From Clostridia bacterium (GTDB lineage Bacteria > Bacillota > Clostridia > UBA1381), in the NCBI GenBank assembly GCA_017551095.1, contig JAFZMQ010000023.1, forward strand, positions 1 through 57,140: DNA of 57,140 bases. The letters run 5' to 3'. The number at the start of each line of letters is the position of its first letter. The first letter of the stretch is position 1. Positions 1 to 10,540 of the stretch are shown here, piece after piece. Under the pieces are notes generated by a model. It searched no databases and had not been told where the DNA came from. It saw only the letters and a list, made by a program, of their open reading frames with translations. The position numbers were made by a program, and so were the translations under genes.

Positions 1-345
1 AAAGTTGCTGATAACACAGGTGCTAAGGAAGTTATGTGTATTCGTGTTATGGGCGGTTCTAAAAAGAGATATGCAGCTGTTGGCGATGAAATCATCTGTT
101 CTGTTAAGAAGGCAACTCCCGGTGGCGTTGTCAAAAAAGGTGAGGTAGTCAAGGCTGTTGTGGTAAGAACGGTTAAAGAAACAAGACGCAGTGACGGTTC
201 ATATATCAGATTCGACGAAAATGCAGCAGTAATCGTAAAGGATGATAAAAATCCGAGAGGAACCCGTATTTTCGGGCCTGTTGCAAGAGAACTTCGTGAT
301 AAGGATTATATGAAGATTTTGTCACTTGCACCGGAAGTTCTTTAA
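1..345 (+). CDS. rplN: 50S ribosomal protein L14, 5' end cut by window
   Basis: Large-subunit protein binding 23S rRNA near the factor-binding side. The reading frame is open from base 1 ([20 protein letters not shown]), which is the typical L14 N-terminus lacking only about 8 residues, so the start codon lies outside the window; the ATG at 34 is internal. The C-terminus ([17 protein letters not shown]) is complete. It is followed 14 nt later by rplX, with AAAGGAGG between them, as in the spc operon of Firmicutes. Confidence 0.96.
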   Translation, partial: KVADNTGAKEVMCIRVMGGSKKRYAAVGDEIICSVKKATPGGVVKKGEVVKAVVVRTVKETRRSDGSYIRFDENAAVIVKDDKNPRGTRIFGPVARELRDKDYMKILSLAPEVL

Positions 346-359
346 AGGAGGTAAATACG

Positions 360-683
360 ATGAATAAAATGCATGTTAAACGTGGTGATACCGTAAAAGT
401 TATCTCCGGCAAGGATAAAGGAAAAGAAGGCAAGGTCATAACAGCATTTCCTAAGACAGGAAAGGTTATAGTTGAAGGCATTGCAATCGTTAAAAAGCAT
501 CAAAAGGCAAGAGCGCAGGGACAAGAGAGCGGAATCATCAAAAAGTCTGCCGCAATTGATGCATCAAATGTTTTGAGAGTTTGTTCAAAATGCGGCAAGG
601 CAGCAAGAACCGGCGTTAAGGTTTTAGAGGACGGCTCCAAAGTAAGATACTGTAAAAAATGTCAAGAGACATTTAATGACTGA
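360..683 (+). CDS. rplX: 50S ribosomal protein L24
   Basis: Assembly-initiating protein of the large subunit. The 107-residue product starts [21 protein letters not shown], the KOW motif of L24 that binds 23S rRNA. The C-terminal half carries CSKCG and CKKC pairs, a zinc-ribbon-like arrangement seen in many bacterial L24 proteins. AAAGGAGG sits 7 nt before the ATG. It sits between rplN and rplE as expected. Confidence 0.97.
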   Translation: MNKMHVKRGDTVKVISGKDKGKEGKVITAFPKTGKVIVEGIAIVKKHQKARAQGQESGIIKKSAAIDASNVLRVCSKCGKAARTGVKVLEDGSKVRYCKKCQETFND

Positions 684-706
684 TGTGGAAGGAGGCAGAA
701 CATACA

Positions 707-1249
707 ATGTCGAGAATGCAAGAAAAGTATAAAAACGAAGTTGCTCCGGCTTTAATGGAAAAGTTCGGTTATAAAAGCCCGATGCAAATTCCGAAGCTTG
801 AAAAAATCGTAGTAAATATCGGTATGTCCGACGCTAAGGAAAATCCGAAGGTCATAGAATCCGCAATGAATGATTTGTCACTTATCACAGGTCAGAAGCC
901 TGTTATCACAAAGGCAAGAAAGTCAGTTGCAAACTTTAAGTTAAGAGAGGGTATGAATATCGGCTGTAAAGTAACTTTAAGAGCTGATAAGATGTACGAT
1001 TTCATTGACAGACTGTTTTCAGTGGCTTTGCCCCGAGTTCGTGACTTTAAGGGAATTAACCCAAATTCATTTGACGGCAGAGGAAATTATTCCTTAGGCG
1101 TTAAGGAACAACTTATTTTCCCTGAAATTGATTACGATAAGATTGATAAAATCAGAGGTATGGATATTATTGTTGTAACAACTGCCAAAACGGATGAAGA
1201 AGCCCGTGAGCTTTTGAGCCTTATGGGTGCACCGTTTTACCGCAGTTAA
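707..1249 (+). CDS. rplE: 50S ribosomal protein L5
   Basis: Binds 5S rRNA and contacts P-site tRNA. An in-frame ATG exists at 683, but AAGGAGG (689-695) lies inside that extension and is correctly spaced for the ATG at 707, giving 180 residues, the usual L5 length. The family segments [23 protein letters not shown] and the C-terminal [15 protein letters not shown] are present. It is part of the spc-type ribosomal operon. Confidence 0.97.
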   Translation: MSRMQEKYKNEVAPALMEKFGYKSPMQIPKLEKIVVNIGMSDAKENPKVIESAMNDLSLITGQKPVITKARKSVANFKLREGMNIGCKVTLRADKMYDFIDRLFSVALPRVRDFKGINPNSFDGRGNYSLGVKEQLIFPEIDYDKIDKIRGMDIIVVTTAKTDEEARELLSLMGAPFYRS

Positions 1250-1267
1250 TAAGGAGGAAAAATAATT

Positions 1268-1453
1268 ATGGCAAAAAGGTCTATGGTTGTTAAGCAACAG
1301 AGAACGCCTAAATATTCTACTCAGGGCTATTCAAGATGCAAAATCTGCGGCAGACCACACGCATATTTGAGAAAGTTTGGTATTTGCCGTATATGTTTCA
1401 GAGAATTGGCGTATAAAGGTCAAATTCCGGGAGTTAGAAAGGCAAGTTGGTAG
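1268..1453 (+). CDS. rpsZ: 30S ribosomal protein S14, zinc type
   Basis: Small-subunit head protein. The 61-residue product has the short zinc-binding form of S14, with CKICGRPH and CRICF supplying four cysteines, rather than the longer zinc-free form. The C-terminus ([15 protein letters not shown]) is diagnostic. AAGGAGGAAA lies just upstream. Confidence 0.97.
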   Translation: MAKRSMVVKQQRTPKYSTQGYSRCKICGRPHAYLRKFGICRICFRELAYKGQIPGVRKASW

Positions 1454-1515
1454 AATAATGCGGATAAATTCTGCGTTTTAACGAAACCGATATATTTCGG
1501 AAGGAGGTAAATTGA

Positions 1516-1914
1516 ATGCAAATAACTGATCCAATCGCAGATATGCTAACCCGTATCAGAAACGCAAACACAGCAAAGCATGAAACGGTGGACATTCCTG
1601 CGTCAAATATGAAGAAGGCTATTGCTGAAATTTTGAATGAAGAGGGCTATATAAAAGGCTACCAAATCATTGAAGACGGAAAGCAGGGAGTAATAAGAAT
1701 AACTCTTAAATATGCCGGAAATAAGGAAAAGGTAATAAGCGGTATCCAGAGAGTGTCAAAACCGGGACTTCGTATGTATGCTCCGGCTGATGAGCTTCCA
1801 AGAGTATTAAAGGGCTTGGGAATAGCTATTATTTCAACCTCAAAGGGTATTATGACAGACAAAAAGGCTCGTAAAGAACACATTGGCGGCGAAGTTTTGG
1901 CGTTTGTTTGGTAA
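1516..1914 (+). CDS. rpsH: 30S ribosomal protein S8
   Basis: Binds the central domain of 16S rRNA and, in some bacteria, represses the spc operon. The 132-residue product begins [18 protein letters not shown] and ends [22 protein letters not shown], both classic S8 signatures. AAGGAGG precedes the ATG. A 62-nt gap separates it from rpsZ. Confidence 0.97.
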   Translation: MQITDPIADMLTRIRNANTAKHETVDIPASNMKKAIAEILNEEGYIKGYQIIEDGKQGVIRITLKYAGNKEKVISGIQRVSKPGLRMYAPADELPRVLKGLGIAIISTSKGIMTDKKARKEHIGGEVLAFVW

Positions 1915-1975
1915 AACGATTTGTGTTATTTCCTGAAAGCACAGATTATGAAATTTTTAAGGAGGAAAAAAGACT

Positions 1976-2524
1976 ATGTCAAGAATTGGTAATATGCCTA
2001 TTGCAATACCGGCAGGTGTTACTGTTACAGTAGGCGATGGTAATGAAGTTACCGTTAAAGGTCCAAACGGAACTTTAACAAGAAAGCTTCATCCAGATAT
2101 GATTATCGAACAGCAAAACGGCGAAATTGTTGTTAAGCGTCCGACAGAGGATAAGATGCACAAAGCTCTTCACGGTCTTACAAGAACGCTTATCAATAAT
2201 ATGGTTATCGGCACAACACAGGGATTTACAAAGGAACTTGAAATCAACGGTGTAGGTTACCGTGCACAAATGCAGGGCAAAACCTTAGTGCTGAACCTGG
2301 GATATTCACATCCCGTTGAATATGTAGCAATGGAAGGTATCACGATTGAAGTTCCTGCACCTAACAAGATTTTGGTAAAGGGTGCAAATAAGGAGCATGT
2401 TGGTGAAACCGCTGCTAAAATCAGAGAATACAGACAGCCTGAACCATATAAGGGCAAAGGTATCAAGTATATTGATGAGGTTATCATACGCAAAGAAGGA
2501 AAAGCGGGAGCTAAGAAGAAGTAA
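1976..2524 (+). CDS. rplF: 50S ribosomal protein L6
   Basis: Large-subunit protein near the sarcin-ricin loop. The product has 182 residues. It starts [17 protein letters not shown] and has the C-terminal signature [11 protein letters not shown], with a lysine-rich tail. The length fits the two-domain L6 family. AAGGAGGAAAA precedes the start. Confidence 0.97.
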   Translation: MSRIGNMPIAIPAGVTVTVGDGNEVTVKGPNGTLTRKLHPDMIIEQQNGEIVVKRPTEDKMHKALHGLTRTLINNMVIGTTQGFTKELEINGVGYRAQMQGKTLVLNLGYSHPVEYVAMEGITIEVPAPNKILVKGANKEHVGETAAKIREYRQPEPYKGKGIKYIDEVIIRKEGKAGAKKK

Positions 2525-2543
2525 TAGAAAGGAGTGTTCTTAA

Positions 2544-2903
2544 ATGATAAAGAAGAAAAGCAGTAATGTTGCAAGAGTGAAACGCCATCAGAGAGTCAGA
2601 AAGAACATCTCCGGTACAGCGGAGAGACCTCGCTTGAGCGTTTACAGAAGCTTAAATCATATTTATGCACAGATAATTGATGACACAAAAGGTACTACCT
2701 TAGTTAGTGCTTCAAGCCTTGATAAAGACTTTGAGGGCTACGGCGGAAATATTGACGGTGCGAAAGCAGTCGGCAATTTGGTAGCTAAAAAGGCTTTGGA
2801 AAAGGGCATTAAAGCCGTAGTATTCGACAGAGGCGGATATATCTATCACGGTAGAGTTGCAGCTCTTGCAGACGGTGCAAGAGAAGGCGGCTTGGAATTC
2901 TAA
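2544..2903 (+). CDS. rplR: 50S ribosomal protein L18
   Basis: 5S rRNA-binding protein. The 119-residue product has a basic N-terminus ([21 protein letters not shown]) and the conserved [21 protein letters not shown] end. It lies 19 nt after rplF, with AAAGGAGTG as ribosome binding site, and rpsE follows. Confidence 0.97.
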   Translation: MIKKKSSNVARVKRHQRVRKNISGTAERPRLSVYRSLNHIYAQIIDDTKGTTLVSASSLDKDFEGYGGNIDGAKAVGNLVAKKALEKGIKAVVFDRGGYIYHGRVAALADGAREGGLEF

Positions 2904-2921
2904 TTGAAGGAGGAAAATTTT

Positions 2922-3425
2922 GTGGCTGAGAGAATAGATGCATCAACACTTGATTTACAAGAGAAGTTGGTAGAAGTTAACCGTGTTGCAAAGGTTGTAA
3001 AAGGCGGTAGAACAATGCGTTTTTCCGCACTTATGGTAGTCGGTGACGGAAACGGTCATGTTGGCTGCGGAACAGGTAAAGCAGCTGAAATTCCCGACGC
3101 AATAAGAAAGGGAATTGAAGACGCTAAAAAGAATATGATAACTGTTCCTTTAAAAGATACAACCATTACACACGAAATTATAGGTGAATACGGTGCAGGC
3201 AGAGTGCTTTTAAAACCTGCCAAAGAAGGTACCGGAGTTATTGCAGGCGGTGCAGTCAGAGCGGTTGTTGAACTTGCGGGCATTAAAGATATAAGAACAA
3301 AATGTCTCCGTTCAAATAACAAAAAGAATGTTGTAAAAGCTACTATTGCAGGACTTGCAAACTTAAAGGAAGCAGAGGCTGTTGCTAAGCTTCGTGGCAA
3401 GGAAATTGATGAGATTGTAGGCTAA
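2922..3425 (+). CDS. rpsE: 30S ribosomal protein S5
   Basis: Small-subunit protein involved in accuracy and mRNA unwinding. The chosen start is GTG at 2922: AAGGAGG (2907-2913) lies in front of it, whereas the upstream in-frame TTG at 2904 would place that site inside the gene. This gives 167 residues. The S5 signatures [15 protein letters not shown] and [13 protein letters not shown] are present. Confidence 0.96.
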   Translation: MAERIDASTLDLQEKLVEVNRVAKVVKGGRTMRFSALMVVGDGNGHVGCGTGKAAEIPDAIRKGIEDAKKNMITVPLKDTTITHEIIGEYGAGRVLLKPAKEGTGVIAGGAVRAVVELAGIKDIRTKCLRSNNKKNVVKATIAGLANLKEAEAVAKLRGKEIDEIVG

Positions 3426-3438
3426 GGAGGTAGTGCAA

Positions 3439-3612
3439 ATGTTAAAAGTTAAGCTTGTAAAAAGTACTATCGGCTGCAAAAAGGATCAGATTGCAACAGT
3501 TGCAGCATTAGGACTTACAAAAATCAGAGATGAAAAAGAGCATAAGGATACACCTCAGATAAGAGGTATGATCAAAAAAGTATCTCATCTTGTTGAGGTT
3601 GAAGAAAACTAA
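3439..3612 (+). CDS. rpmD: 50S ribosomal protein L30
   Basis: A short 57-residue gene between rpsE and rplO. It starts [17 protein letters not shown] and contains [20 protein letters not shown], matching the single-domain bacterial L30, and ends [15 protein letters not shown] (3424-3430) precedes the ATG. Position and size fit the spc operon order exactly. Confidence 0.95.
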   Translation: MLKVKLVKSTIGCKKDQIATVAALGLTKIRDEKEHKDTPQIRGMIKKVSHLVEVEEN

Positions 3613-3641
3613 CAAAACTAAACTAAAAGGAGGTGTAGCAA

Positions 3642-4082
3642 ATGAAATTGGACGAACTAAAACCAACAGAGGGTTCAAAATTTTCATCAAAGAGAGTTGG
3701 CAGAGGTATAGGTTCAGGTACAGGTAAAACCTCAGGAAAAGGTCATAAGGGACAGAATGCCCGTTCAGGCGGCGGTGTAAGACCGGGCTTTGAAGGTGGT
3801 CAGATGCCGCTTTACAGACGACTTCCTAAAAGAGGTTTTAAGAATATATTTGCAAAGCAGTACGTTACCGTTAATATCGAAGTTTTGGAACGTTTTGAAA
3901 ACGGAACGGAAGTTACGGCTGACACTTTGAAGGAAGCAGGTGTTATCTCTAAAAAGCTTGACGGAGTTAAGCTTTTGGGAAGAGGCGAACTTACGAAAAA
4001 ACTTACCGTAAAGGTAGCGGGATATACCGCATCAGCAAAGGAAAAGATTGAAAAAGCCGGCGGAAAGGCAGAGGTGATTTAG
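3642..4082 (+). CDS. rplO: 50S ribosomal protein L15
   Basis: Late-assembly large-subunit protein. The 146-residue product has the Gly/Arg/Lys-rich N-terminal tail ([19 protein letters not shown]) and [17 protein letters not shown] of L15. The stop at 4080-4082 lies one base before secY, so the two are very likely translationally coupled. Confidence 0.97.
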   Translation: MKLDELKPTEGSKFSSKRVGRGIGSGTGKTSGKGHKGQNARSGGGVRPGFEGGQMPLYRRLPKRGFKNIFAKQYVTVNIEVLERFENGTEVTADTLKEAGVISKKLDGVKLLGRGELTKKLTVKVAGYTASAKEKIEKAGGKAEVI

Positions 4083-4083
4083 T

Positions 4084-5415
4084 ATGTTTAACACTATAAA
4101 AAGTGCCTTTAAGATTCCGCAACTTAGAAAAAGAATTTGGTTTACGCTTATGATGATGATTGTGTTCAGATTCGGTGCCCATGTTCCGGTTCCGTTTTTG
4201 ACAAGAGACGCAATGCAGGCATTTATGAGCGGCGGAGCTGACCTTTTCTCGCTCTTTGATGTGTTTACGGGCGGTGCGTTTGCAAATGCAACGGTTATGG
4301 CACTCGGTGTTTCCCCGTACATCAACGCTTCGATTATTGTTCAGCTTTTGACTGTTGCAATTCCGACATTGGAGCGACTCGCCAAAGAAGGCGTTGAGGG
4401 TAGAAAGAAGATTAACCGCATAACAAGATACCTGGGAATCGTCCTTGCGTTTGTGCAGGGTGCAGGTCTTTATGTAACGCTTCACAATATCGGCGTAACA
4501 AGCGGAATTACCGCTATCAAGCAGGAAAGTGCATTGACATTTTTCATAATCACGCTGACATTTACGGCAGGTACTGCATTTATTGTATGGCTGGGTGAGC
4601 TTATCACCGAAAAGGGTATCGGAAACGGCGTATCCCTTATAATCTTTGCGGGTATCGTTTCAAGAATACCGACAGCGGCTGTATCAATTTATAATAACTA
4701 CCTTGTAAGCGGCGTAAGGTCTATGAAGAATGTAATTCTTGCTATCGCAATAGTTGTGATTGCTATTGCGGCTGTCGTGCTTGTTGTTCTGTTCGATTCT
4801 GCTGAACGCAGAATACCTGTTCAGTATGCAAAAAGAGTTGTGGGCAGAAAGATGTACGGCGGACAAAGCACAAACATTCCTATTAAGGTTGTTTCGGGCG
4901 GAGTTATGCCAATCATCTTTGCATCGAGCATTATGGCATTTCCTGCAACTATCGTAAGACTTGCAACAGGAAATAACTTGCCGACAAGCGGTATCTGGTA
5001 CAGAATATTGGGATGTTTTGCAGCATCATACGGTCCTTCGTGGACAGATATTGTGTTTGCAATACTTTACTTCCTGCTCATAATATTCTTCACATACTTC
5101 TATTCGGCAATCCAATTCAATCCTATTGAAATGGCGAATAATATGAAGAAATCGGGCGGATATATCCCGGGATACAGACCCGGTAAACCGACAAGCGATT
5201 ATATTTCAAAAGTTTCTACAAGACTTAATCTGGCAGGAGCGGTATTCTTAGGCATAATCGCAGTATTGCCGATTATAATCGGTTCAGTATTCAATATCAG
5301 CGGAATGCAGATAGGCGGAACATCACTTCTGATTATGGAAGGTGTAGCACTTGAATCGGTACGACAGATAGAATCTCAAATGATTATGAGAAACTATAAG
5401 GGATTTTTGGAATAA
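4084..5415 (+). CDS. secY: Protein translocase channel subunit SecY
   Basis: Central pore of the Sec export channel in the cytoplasmic membrane. The 443-residue product has ten hydrophobic segments with the usual spacing. Signatures include FGAHVPVP near the N-terminus, EGVEGRKKINRITRY, and the cytoplasmic loop region PGYRPGKPTSDYI. It ends with a short basic tail (MIMRNYKGFLE). It sits between rplO and adk, as in most Firmicutes. Confidence 0.97.
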   Translation: MFNTIKSAFKIPQLRKRIWFTLMMMIVFRFGAHVPVPFLTRDAMQAFMSGGADLFSLFDVFTGGAFANATVMALGVSPYINASIIVQLLTVAIPTLERLAKEGVEGRKKINRITRYLGIVLAFVQGAGLYVTLHNIGVTSGITAIKQESALTFFIITLTFTAGTAFIVWLGELITEKGIGNGVSLIIFAGIVSRIPTAAVSIYNNYLVSGVRSMKNVILAIAIVVIAIAAVVLVVLFDSAERRIPVQYAKRVVGRKMYGGQSTNIPIKVVSGGVMPIIFASSIMAFPATIVRLATGNNLPTSGIWYRILGCFAASYGPSWTDIVFAILYFLLIIFFTYFYSAIQFNPIEMANNMKKSGGYIPGYRPGKPTSDYISKVSTRLNLAGAVFLGIIAVLPIIIGSVFNISGMQIGGTSLLIMEGVALESVRQIESQMIMRNYKGFLE

Positions 5416-5433
5416 TTTGAAAGGTGGCAGAGT

Positions 5434-6078
5434 ATGAATTTGATTTTACTTGGCCCTCCCGGAGCGGGAAAGGGAACACAAGCAGAAATTCTTACAAAAC
5501 AGCTTAACATTAAGACGGTTTCAACCGGAGTAATGCTTAGGGCTGCCATGAGAGAAGGCACTGAGCTTGGAAAACTTGCCAAGCAGTATATAGACGATGG
5601 TAAATTAGTGCCGGATAGCGTTGTTGTCGGAATAGTAAAGGAAAGACTTTCGCAGGATGACCTTAAAAACGGGTTCATTTTAGACGGCTTTCCACGTACT
5701 ATTGCACAAGCTGAGGCTCTTGATGCGACAGGCATAAAAATTGACTATGTTCTTTCACTGGAATGTGATGAAAAGGTTATTTTAGAGCGTTTGACGGGTA
5801 GGCGTGAATGTAAAGTGTGCGGAACACCGTACCATATCAAAACCAAGCCTGTTCCCACAAACGGAAAATGCGTGTGCGGCGGAGAGATAGTTCAGCGTCC
5901 CGATGATAATGAAGAAACTATAAAAAATCGCCTTAAAGTATATCATGAGCAGACAGAGCCAATAAAGGCTTATTACGAATCGCAGGGAAAAGTAATCAGC
6001 GTTGATAGCTCAAAAACTGCACAAATAACAAATGATGCAGTGTTTGAAGCGTTGGGACTTGATAAACAAGAGGCATAA
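5434..6078 (+). CDS. adk: Adenylate kinase, zinc-containing long form
   Basis: Interconverts ATP+AMP and 2 ADP. The 214-residue product has the P-loop GPPGAGKGTQ (residues 7-16) and FILDGFPRT. Its LID domain carries CKVCGTPYH and CVCGG, a zinc-binding LID as in Gram-positive long-form enzymes. An AAAGGTGG site precedes the ATG at 5434. map follows after one base. Confidence 0.97.
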   Translation: MNLILLGPPGAGKGTQAEILTKQLNIKTVSTGVMLRAAMREGTELGKLAKQYIDDGKLVPDSVVVGIVKERLSQDDLKNGFILDGFPRTIAQAEALDATGIKIDYVLSLECDEKVILERLTGRRECKVCGTPYHIKTKPVPTNGKCVCGGEIVQRPDDNEETIKNRLKVYHEQTEPIKAYYESQGKVISVDSSKTAQITNDAVFEALGLDKQEA

Positions 6079-6079
6079 A

Positions 6080-6826
6080 ATGGTTACCATAAAATCAAGA
6101 GCAGAAATTGAAAAAATGCGTGTTGCCGGTAAAATAACAGGCGACGCACTGCGTGAAATAGAAAAGCATATAAAACCGGGTATTTCAACCTTAGAGCTTG
6201 ATAGAATTGCTTTTGATTTCATCAAAAAGCAGGGTGCTACGCCGTCATTTCTGCATTATAACGGCTTTCCGGGGAGTATATGTGCATCTCCTAACAGTTG
6301 GGTGGTGCATGGTATTCCGTCAAAAAATATTGTGCTTAAAGAGGGCGACATTATAAGTATTGATATGGGTGCCCAAAAGGACGGGTATCACGGTGATGCG
6401 GCAAGAACTTATGCCGTAGGCAAGATATCCGAAGAAGCACAAAGGCTCATAGATGTTACAAAACAGAGTTTTTTTGAGGGTATAAAATACGCAACCCACG
6501 GAGCAAAAATCGGAGATATTGCGTCGAGCATACAGGAGTATGTTGAAAAAAACGGATTTTCGGTTGTTCGGGACTTGGTCGGACACGGCATAGGCAAGAA
6601 TTTGCACGAGGACCCGAATGTTCCGAATTTCGGACATAGAGGCAGGGGGTTAAGACTTGCCGCCGGTATGACGGTTGCGGTTGAACCGATGGTAAATGCG
6701 GGCGGATATGAAGTAGTCCAGCTTGATGATGATTGGACGGTAGAAACAGAAGACGGAAGTCTTTCGGCACATTACGAAAATACTATTTTGATAACAAAAG
6801 GCGAATGTGAAATTTTAACGCTTTAA
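6080..6826 (+). CDS. map: Methionine aminopeptidase, type I
   Basis: Removes N-terminal methionine from nascent proteins with a dinuclear metal centre. The frame is open from 6032, but the ATG at 6080 directly follows the adk stop and yields the normal N-terminus MVTIKSRAEIEKMRVAGK and 248 residues. Metal-ligand segments are visible: SIDMGAQKDGYHGDAART, GHGIGKNLHEDP, VEPMV and the terminal ENT. Translation is probably coupled to adk, as no strong separate site is visible. Confidence 0.96.
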   Translation: MVTIKSRAEIEKMRVAGKITGDALREIEKHIKPGISTLELDRIAFDFIKKQGATPSFLHYNGFPGSICASPNSWVVHGIPSKNIVLKEGDIISIDMGAQKDGYHGDAARTYAVGKISEEAQRLIDVTKQSFFEGIKYATHGAKIGDIASSIQEYVEKNGFSVVRDLVGHGIGKNLHEDPNVPNFGHRGRGLRLAAGMTVAVEPMVNAGGYEVVQLDDDWTVETEDGSLSAHYENTILITKGECEILTL

Positions 6827-6839
6827 AGAGGTAACCAAA

Positions 6840-7082
6840 ATGGATATTTGCAAAGGAATGTTGGTATATTCCAGAGCAGGACGGGATAAAGGTAAGATTT
6901 TTATCGTTCTCAAAACGGAAAACGACTTTGTTTATCTGTCGGATGGCAAAACGAGGCATGTTGCAAATCCGAAAAAGAAGAAAATCAAGCATATAATGCG
7001 GACAAACACGGTGTTAAAACTTGATTTTGACAGTCTTTCGGATAGCGATGTCAAAAAAGCCATATTGGATTATTTTTCTTGA
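6840..7082 (+). CDS. KOW-domain RNA-binding protein (L14e-like)
   Basis: An 80-residue protein beginning [23 protein letters not shown], a KOW motif, followed by a basic stretch ([13 protein letters not shown]). Small KOW proteins of this type are regularly found between map and infA in Clostridia and resemble the archaeal/eukaryotic L14e fold. RNA or ribosome binding is likely from the family; no specific role is established. Its end overlaps the open frame of infA. Confidence 0.85.
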   Translation: MDICKGMLVYSRAGRDKGKIFIVLKTENDFVYLSDGKTRHVANPKKKKIKHIMRTNTVLKLDFDSLSDSDVKKAILDYFS

Positions 7083-7099
7083 TGTTGGGAGGTATAAGC

Positions 7100-7318
7100 T
7101 TGGCAAAAGAAGATGTATTAGAGCTTGAAGGTACGGTTGTTGAAACCCTGCCGAATGCTATGTTTAAGGTGGAGCTTGAAAACGGTCATCAGATTTTGGC
7201 ACATATTTCAGGCAAATTAAGAATGAACTTCATAAAGATTCTCCCGGGTGATAAGGTAACGATTGAAATGTCGCCGTATGACCTTTCAAGAGGTAGGATC
7301 ACTTGGAGATCAAAATAG
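7100..7318 (+). CDS. infA: Translation initiation factor IF-1
   Basis: Occupies the A site of the 30S subunit during initiation. The chosen start is TTG at 7100, because GGGAGGT (7087-7093) is correctly spaced and the product is then exactly 72 residues ([21 protein letters not shown]), the family length. An in-frame ATG at 7079 would extend it by 7 unlikely residues. The S1-like OB fold segment [18 protein letters not shown] is present. Confidence 0.96.
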   Translation: MAKEDVLELEGTVVETLPNAMFKVELENGHQILAHISGKLRMNFIKILPGDKVTIEMSPYDLSRGRITWRSK

Positions 7319-7423
7319 GAAGAAAGCCAGATAAAATCGCCCATATCACCACTTTTTGCAAGGGGCGGTACCAGAGTACAGCACCCTCGCTTCAAAGCGG
7401 CAATCTGAACGATTTTCTCGTGA

Positions 7424-7570
<147 letters not shown>

Positions 7571-7746
7571 TTTTAACTTGGACAAATCTATCCATGCTTT
7601 TAAATGAAATCAAAATGTATATGTTTGGTTATCACAATAGTGCGGCAATTGCTGCAAAATAAGTTATTATCTGTGGTAAAGCGAAAAAGGGCTATCTACT
7701 ACTTATAATATAAAAAAATTGTGAGATTTATTATGGAGGTGTAAAA
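7571..7746 (+). other. AT-rich spacer between rpmJ and rpsM
   Basis: These 176 bases hold no gene. A TATAAT hexamer lies at 7704-7709 but no matching -35 is placed 16-18 bases upstream, so I do not call a promoter. TATGGAGGTG at the end is the rpsM ribosome binding site. Confidence 0.5.
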
Positions 7747-8112
7747 ATGGCAAGAATTGCAGGTGTTGACTTACCGAGAGAAAAAAGAGTTGAAGTTGGT
7801 TTAACCTATATCTACGGTATCGGTCTTAAAACATCACAGAAATTGCTGAAAGAAAACGGAATAAATCCTGACACAAGAGTTAAGGATTTAACAGAGGCAG
7901 AAGTAAGCAAGTTAAGAGAATCAATCAGTAACTACACTGTTGAGGGTGAACTTAAAACACAAATTTCTCTTGATATTAAAAGACTTATGGAAATTGGCTG
8001 TTACAGGGGCGTAAGACATAGAAAAGGTCTTCCTGTAAGAGGACAAAATACCAAAAATAATGCAAGGACAAGAAAAGGTCCTGCAAGAACAATGGCAAAT
8101 AAGAAGAAGTAA
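7747..8112 (+). CDS. rpsM: 30S ribosomal protein S13
   Basis: Head protein contacting P-site tRNA and the intersubunit bridge. The 121-residue product begins [21 protein letters not shown] and has the signature [22 protein letters not shown] plus a basic tail. GGAGGTG precedes the start. It begins the S13-S11-S4-alpha-L17 cluster. Confidence 0.97.
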   Translation: MARIAGVDLPREKRVEVGLTYIYGIGLKTSQKLLKENGINPDTRVKDLTEAEVSKLRESISNYTVEGELKTQISLDIKRLMEIGCYRGVRHRKGLPVRGQNTKNNARTRKGPARTMANKKK

Positions 8113-8127
8113 AGGGGGGACTAAGCA

Positions 8128-8523
8128 ATGGCAAAAGTAGCAAGAAAGACAACTCGTACAAAGAGAGTTAAAAAGAACATTGAAAGAGGAGCAGCACATA
8201 TCCGTTCATCTTTCAATAACACAATCGTTACTATTACTGATGTAAACGGTAATGCTCTTTCATGGGCAAGTGCCGGTGGCTTAGGCTTCCGTGGTTCTAA
8301 AAAGAGTACACCGTTTGCTGCACAAACTGCAGCAGAAACGGCAGCAAAGGCCGCAATGGAACACGGCCTGAAAACTGTTGAAGTTTATGTTAAGGGTCCT
8401 GGTGCAGGAAGAGAAGCTGCAATAAGGGCACTTCAAGCAGCAGGTCTTGAAGTTACGATGATTAAGGATGTAACGCCTATTCCTCATAACGGATGCAGAC
8501 CGCCTAAGAGAAGAAGAGTCTGA
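8128..8523 (+). CDS. rpsK: 30S ribosomal protein S11
   Basis: Platform protein near the mRNA exit. The 131-residue product has [28 protein letters not shown] and the C-terminal signature [27 protein letters not shown] precedes the ATG. It lies 15 nt after rpsM. Confidence 0.97.
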   Translation: MAKVARKTTRTKRVKKNIERGAAHIRSSFNNTIVTITDVNGNALSWASAGGLGFRGSKKSTPFAAQTAAETAAKAAMEHGLKTVEVYVKGPGAGREAAIRALQAAGLEVTMIKDVTPIPHNGCRPPKRRRV

Positions 8524-8541
8524 TAAAGGAGGAAGAAAGAT

Positions 8542-9135
8542 ATGGCAAGAAATATGCAACCTGTGCTTAAAAGATGCAGAGCATTGGGAATTGAACCTGC
8601 TGTAATGGGAGTTCACAAAAGTTCAAGAAAGAATCCCGCAAAGGGCAGAAAAAAGCAATCCGAATACGGTTTGCAATTAAATGAAAAGCAAAAGGTAAAA
8701 TTCATATACGGCGTTTTGGAAAAGCAATTCAGACAGTACTATGTAATGGCTACCAAAAAGCACGGTATAACAGGTGAAGAACTGTTATCAATTCTTGAAA
8801 CAAGACTTGATAATGTAGTATTCAGACTGTGTCTTGCAAATACAAGAAAAGAAGCAAGACAGATCGTAAACCACGGACATATTCTTGTAAACGGCAAGAA
8901 GGTTGACATTCCGTCATACCTGGTAAAAGCAGGTGACGTGATTGCACTTACCGAAAAGAGCAAGGCTTCCGAGAGAACAAAGCAAATTGCAGAAGCTAAT
9001 GCCGCAAGAGTTGTACCAAAGTGGTTAGACATGGATAAGAATACTATGCAAGGCAAGGTAATAGCTATTCCTGCTCGTGATGACATTGATTACGAGGTAG
9101 AGGAACACTTGATTGTCGAATTGTATTCTAAGTAA
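8542..9135 (+). CDS. rpsD: 30S ribosomal protein S4
   Basis: 16S rRNA-binding assembly initiator and, in several bacteria, an operon repressor. The 197-residue product has the S4 RNA-binding domain ([26 protein letters not shown]) and the C-terminal [22 protein letters not shown]. The N-terminus has no zinc-type CxxC cluster. AAAGGAGGAA precedes the ATG. Confidence 0.97.
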   Translation: MARNMQPVLKRCRALGIEPAVMGVHKSSRKNPAKGRKKQSEYGLQLNEKQKVKFIYGVLEKQFRQYYVMATKKHGITGEELLSILETRLDNVVFRLCLANTRKEARQIVNHGHILVNGKKVDIPSYLVKAGDVIALTEKSKASERTKQIAEANAARVVPKWLDMDKNTMQGKVIAIPARDDIDYEVEEHLIVELYSK

Positions 9136-9192
9136 TCAATGTTTTACCCTCGGAAAAGTAATAATTAAATATATGAAGGAGGGTCCGATACG

Positions 9193-10137
9193 ATGATAGA
9201 GATGGAAAAGCCCAATATAGAATGTAAGAAGCTAACGGAAAATTACGGTGTGTTTGAAGTATCTCCCTTAGAACGCGGATATGCTACAACAATAGGTAAT
9301 TCTCTGCGTAGGATATTGCTTTCCTCACTCCCCGGAGCTGCTGCTACATCAATCAAGATTGACGGTATACAGCACGAATTTTCGACAATCCCGGGAGTTA
9401 AGGAGGATGTTCCGGAAATAATCCTGAACATCAAAAAACTTGCAATAAAATTATATTCTGATGAGCCAAAAACAGTGTATATAGAAGCCAGTGGAGCAGG
9501 AGAAATAACAGCAGGTGATATAAGAACCGATTCCGAAGTTGAAATATTCAATCCGGAGCTGCATATAGCAACGCTTAATGAAGATGCTAAATTGTATATG
9601 GAGATAACCGTTGCAAAGGGCAGAGGCTATATATCAGCCGATAAAAATAAGCAGATGTTGCAACTGCCGGTCGGAGTTATTCCGGTTGATGCGATATTTA
9701 CACCTGTTAAAAAGGTTAACTACACTGTTGAAAATACAAGAGTAGGCAGCAATATCGACAGGGAGAAGCTGACGGTTGAAGTTTCAACCAATAGCACAAC
9801 AAAGCCTGACGAGGCTGTAAGCCTTGCTGCAAAGATAATGAACGACCTTTTGACGCTTTTCGTTGACCTTTCAGAAGAGGCAAAGAATACGGAAATCGTA
9901 AAGGAAAAGGAAGAAAGCAAGAAGGAAAAAGTGTTAGAGATGTCTATCGAGGACTTAGAGCTTTCTGTTCGTTCGTACAACTGCTTAAAGCGTGCAAGTA
10001 TCAATACTGTCGAAGACCTTGCAAACCGTACCGAAGAAGAAATGATGAAGGTAAGAAATTTAGGACGCAAGTCGCTTGATGAAGTTAAGAATAAATTGCA
10101 CTCTTTGGGCTTAGCCCTGAGGGAAGAAGAAGAATAA
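9193..10137 (+). CDS. rpoA: RNA polymerase subunit alpha
   Basis: Assembles the polymerase core and contacts UP elements and activators. The 314-residue product has the N-terminal dimerisation domain ([20 protein letters not shown]) and, from about residue 245, the C-terminal DNA-binding domain ([29 protein letters not shown]). AGGAGGG precedes the ATG at 9193. rplQ follows after 27 nt. Confidence 0.97.
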   Translation: MIEMEKPNIECKKLTENYGVFEVSPLERGYATTIGNSLRRILLSSLPGAAATSIKIDGIQHEFSTIPGVKEDVPEIILNIKKLAIKLYSDEPKTVYIEASGAGEITAGDIRTDSEVEIFNPELHIATLNEDAKLYMEITVAKGRGYISADKNKQMLQLPVGVIPVDAIFTPVKKVNYTVENTRVGSNIDREKLTVEVSTNSTTKPDEAVSLAAKIMNDLLTLFVDLSEEAKNTEIVKEKEESKKEKVLEMSIEDLELSVRSYNCLKRASINTVEDLANRTEEEMMKVRNLGRKSLDEVKNKLHSLGLALREEEE

Positions 10138-10164
10138 TTGCCTGATGAAAAGGAGGGATTGTTA

Positions 10165-10503
10165 ATGGGAACAAGAAAGTTGAATCTTCCAACCGACCAA
10201 AGAAAAGCGTTACTTAGAAACTTAGTAACAAGCTTTTTGGAAACAGGAAAAATTGAAACTACATTAACAAGAGCAAAAGAAACGCAGAGTTTGGCTGAAA
10301 AGATGATAACTCTCGGTAAGACAAACACATTGCACTCTCGCCGTCAAGCTTTGGAATTTATCACAAAAGAAGATGTTGTAACAAAACTTTTTGCTGAGAT
10401 TGCTCCAAAGTATGCTGAGAGAAACGGCGGATACACAAGAATTTTAAAGACAGGTCCGCGTCGTGGCGACGCAGCCCCGATGGCAATTCTTGAACTTGTA
10501 TAA
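10165..10503 (+). CDS. rplQ: 50S ribosomal protein L17
   Basis: Last gene of the ribosomal operon. The frame is open from 10138, but AAGGAGGG (10150-10157) is spaced for the ATG at 10165, giving 112 residues, starting [20 protein letters not shown]. The C-terminal [25 protein letters not shown] is the L17 signature. A terminator follows 7 nt after the stop. Confidence 0.96.
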   Translation: MGTRKLNLPTDQRKALLRNLVTSFLETGKIETTLTRAKETQSLAEKMITLGKTNTLHSRRQALEFITKEDVVTKLFAEIAPKYAERNGGYTRILKTGPRRGDAAPMAILELV

Positions 10504-10510
10504 GTAACAT

Positions 10511-10538
10511 AAAAGCTCCGATTTTGTCGGAGCTTTTT
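10511..10538 (+). terminator. Intrinsic terminator after rplQ
   Basis: AAAAGCTCCG, a 7-base loop, then CGGAGCTTTT. The stem is 10 bp and ends in a T run, directly behind the last gene of the ribosomal operon. Confidence 0.9.
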
Positions 10539-10540
10539 GC

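Noticed and set aside
7704-7709. TATAAT in the rpmJ-rpsM gap as a promoter
   Set aside because: No acceptable -35 at 16-18 bases upstream; AT-rich context makes a chance hexamer likely.
9720-10328. Antisense frame of 202 codons over rpoA and rplQ
   Set aside because: Shadow of two highly conserved genes with no ribosome binding site or promoter of its own.
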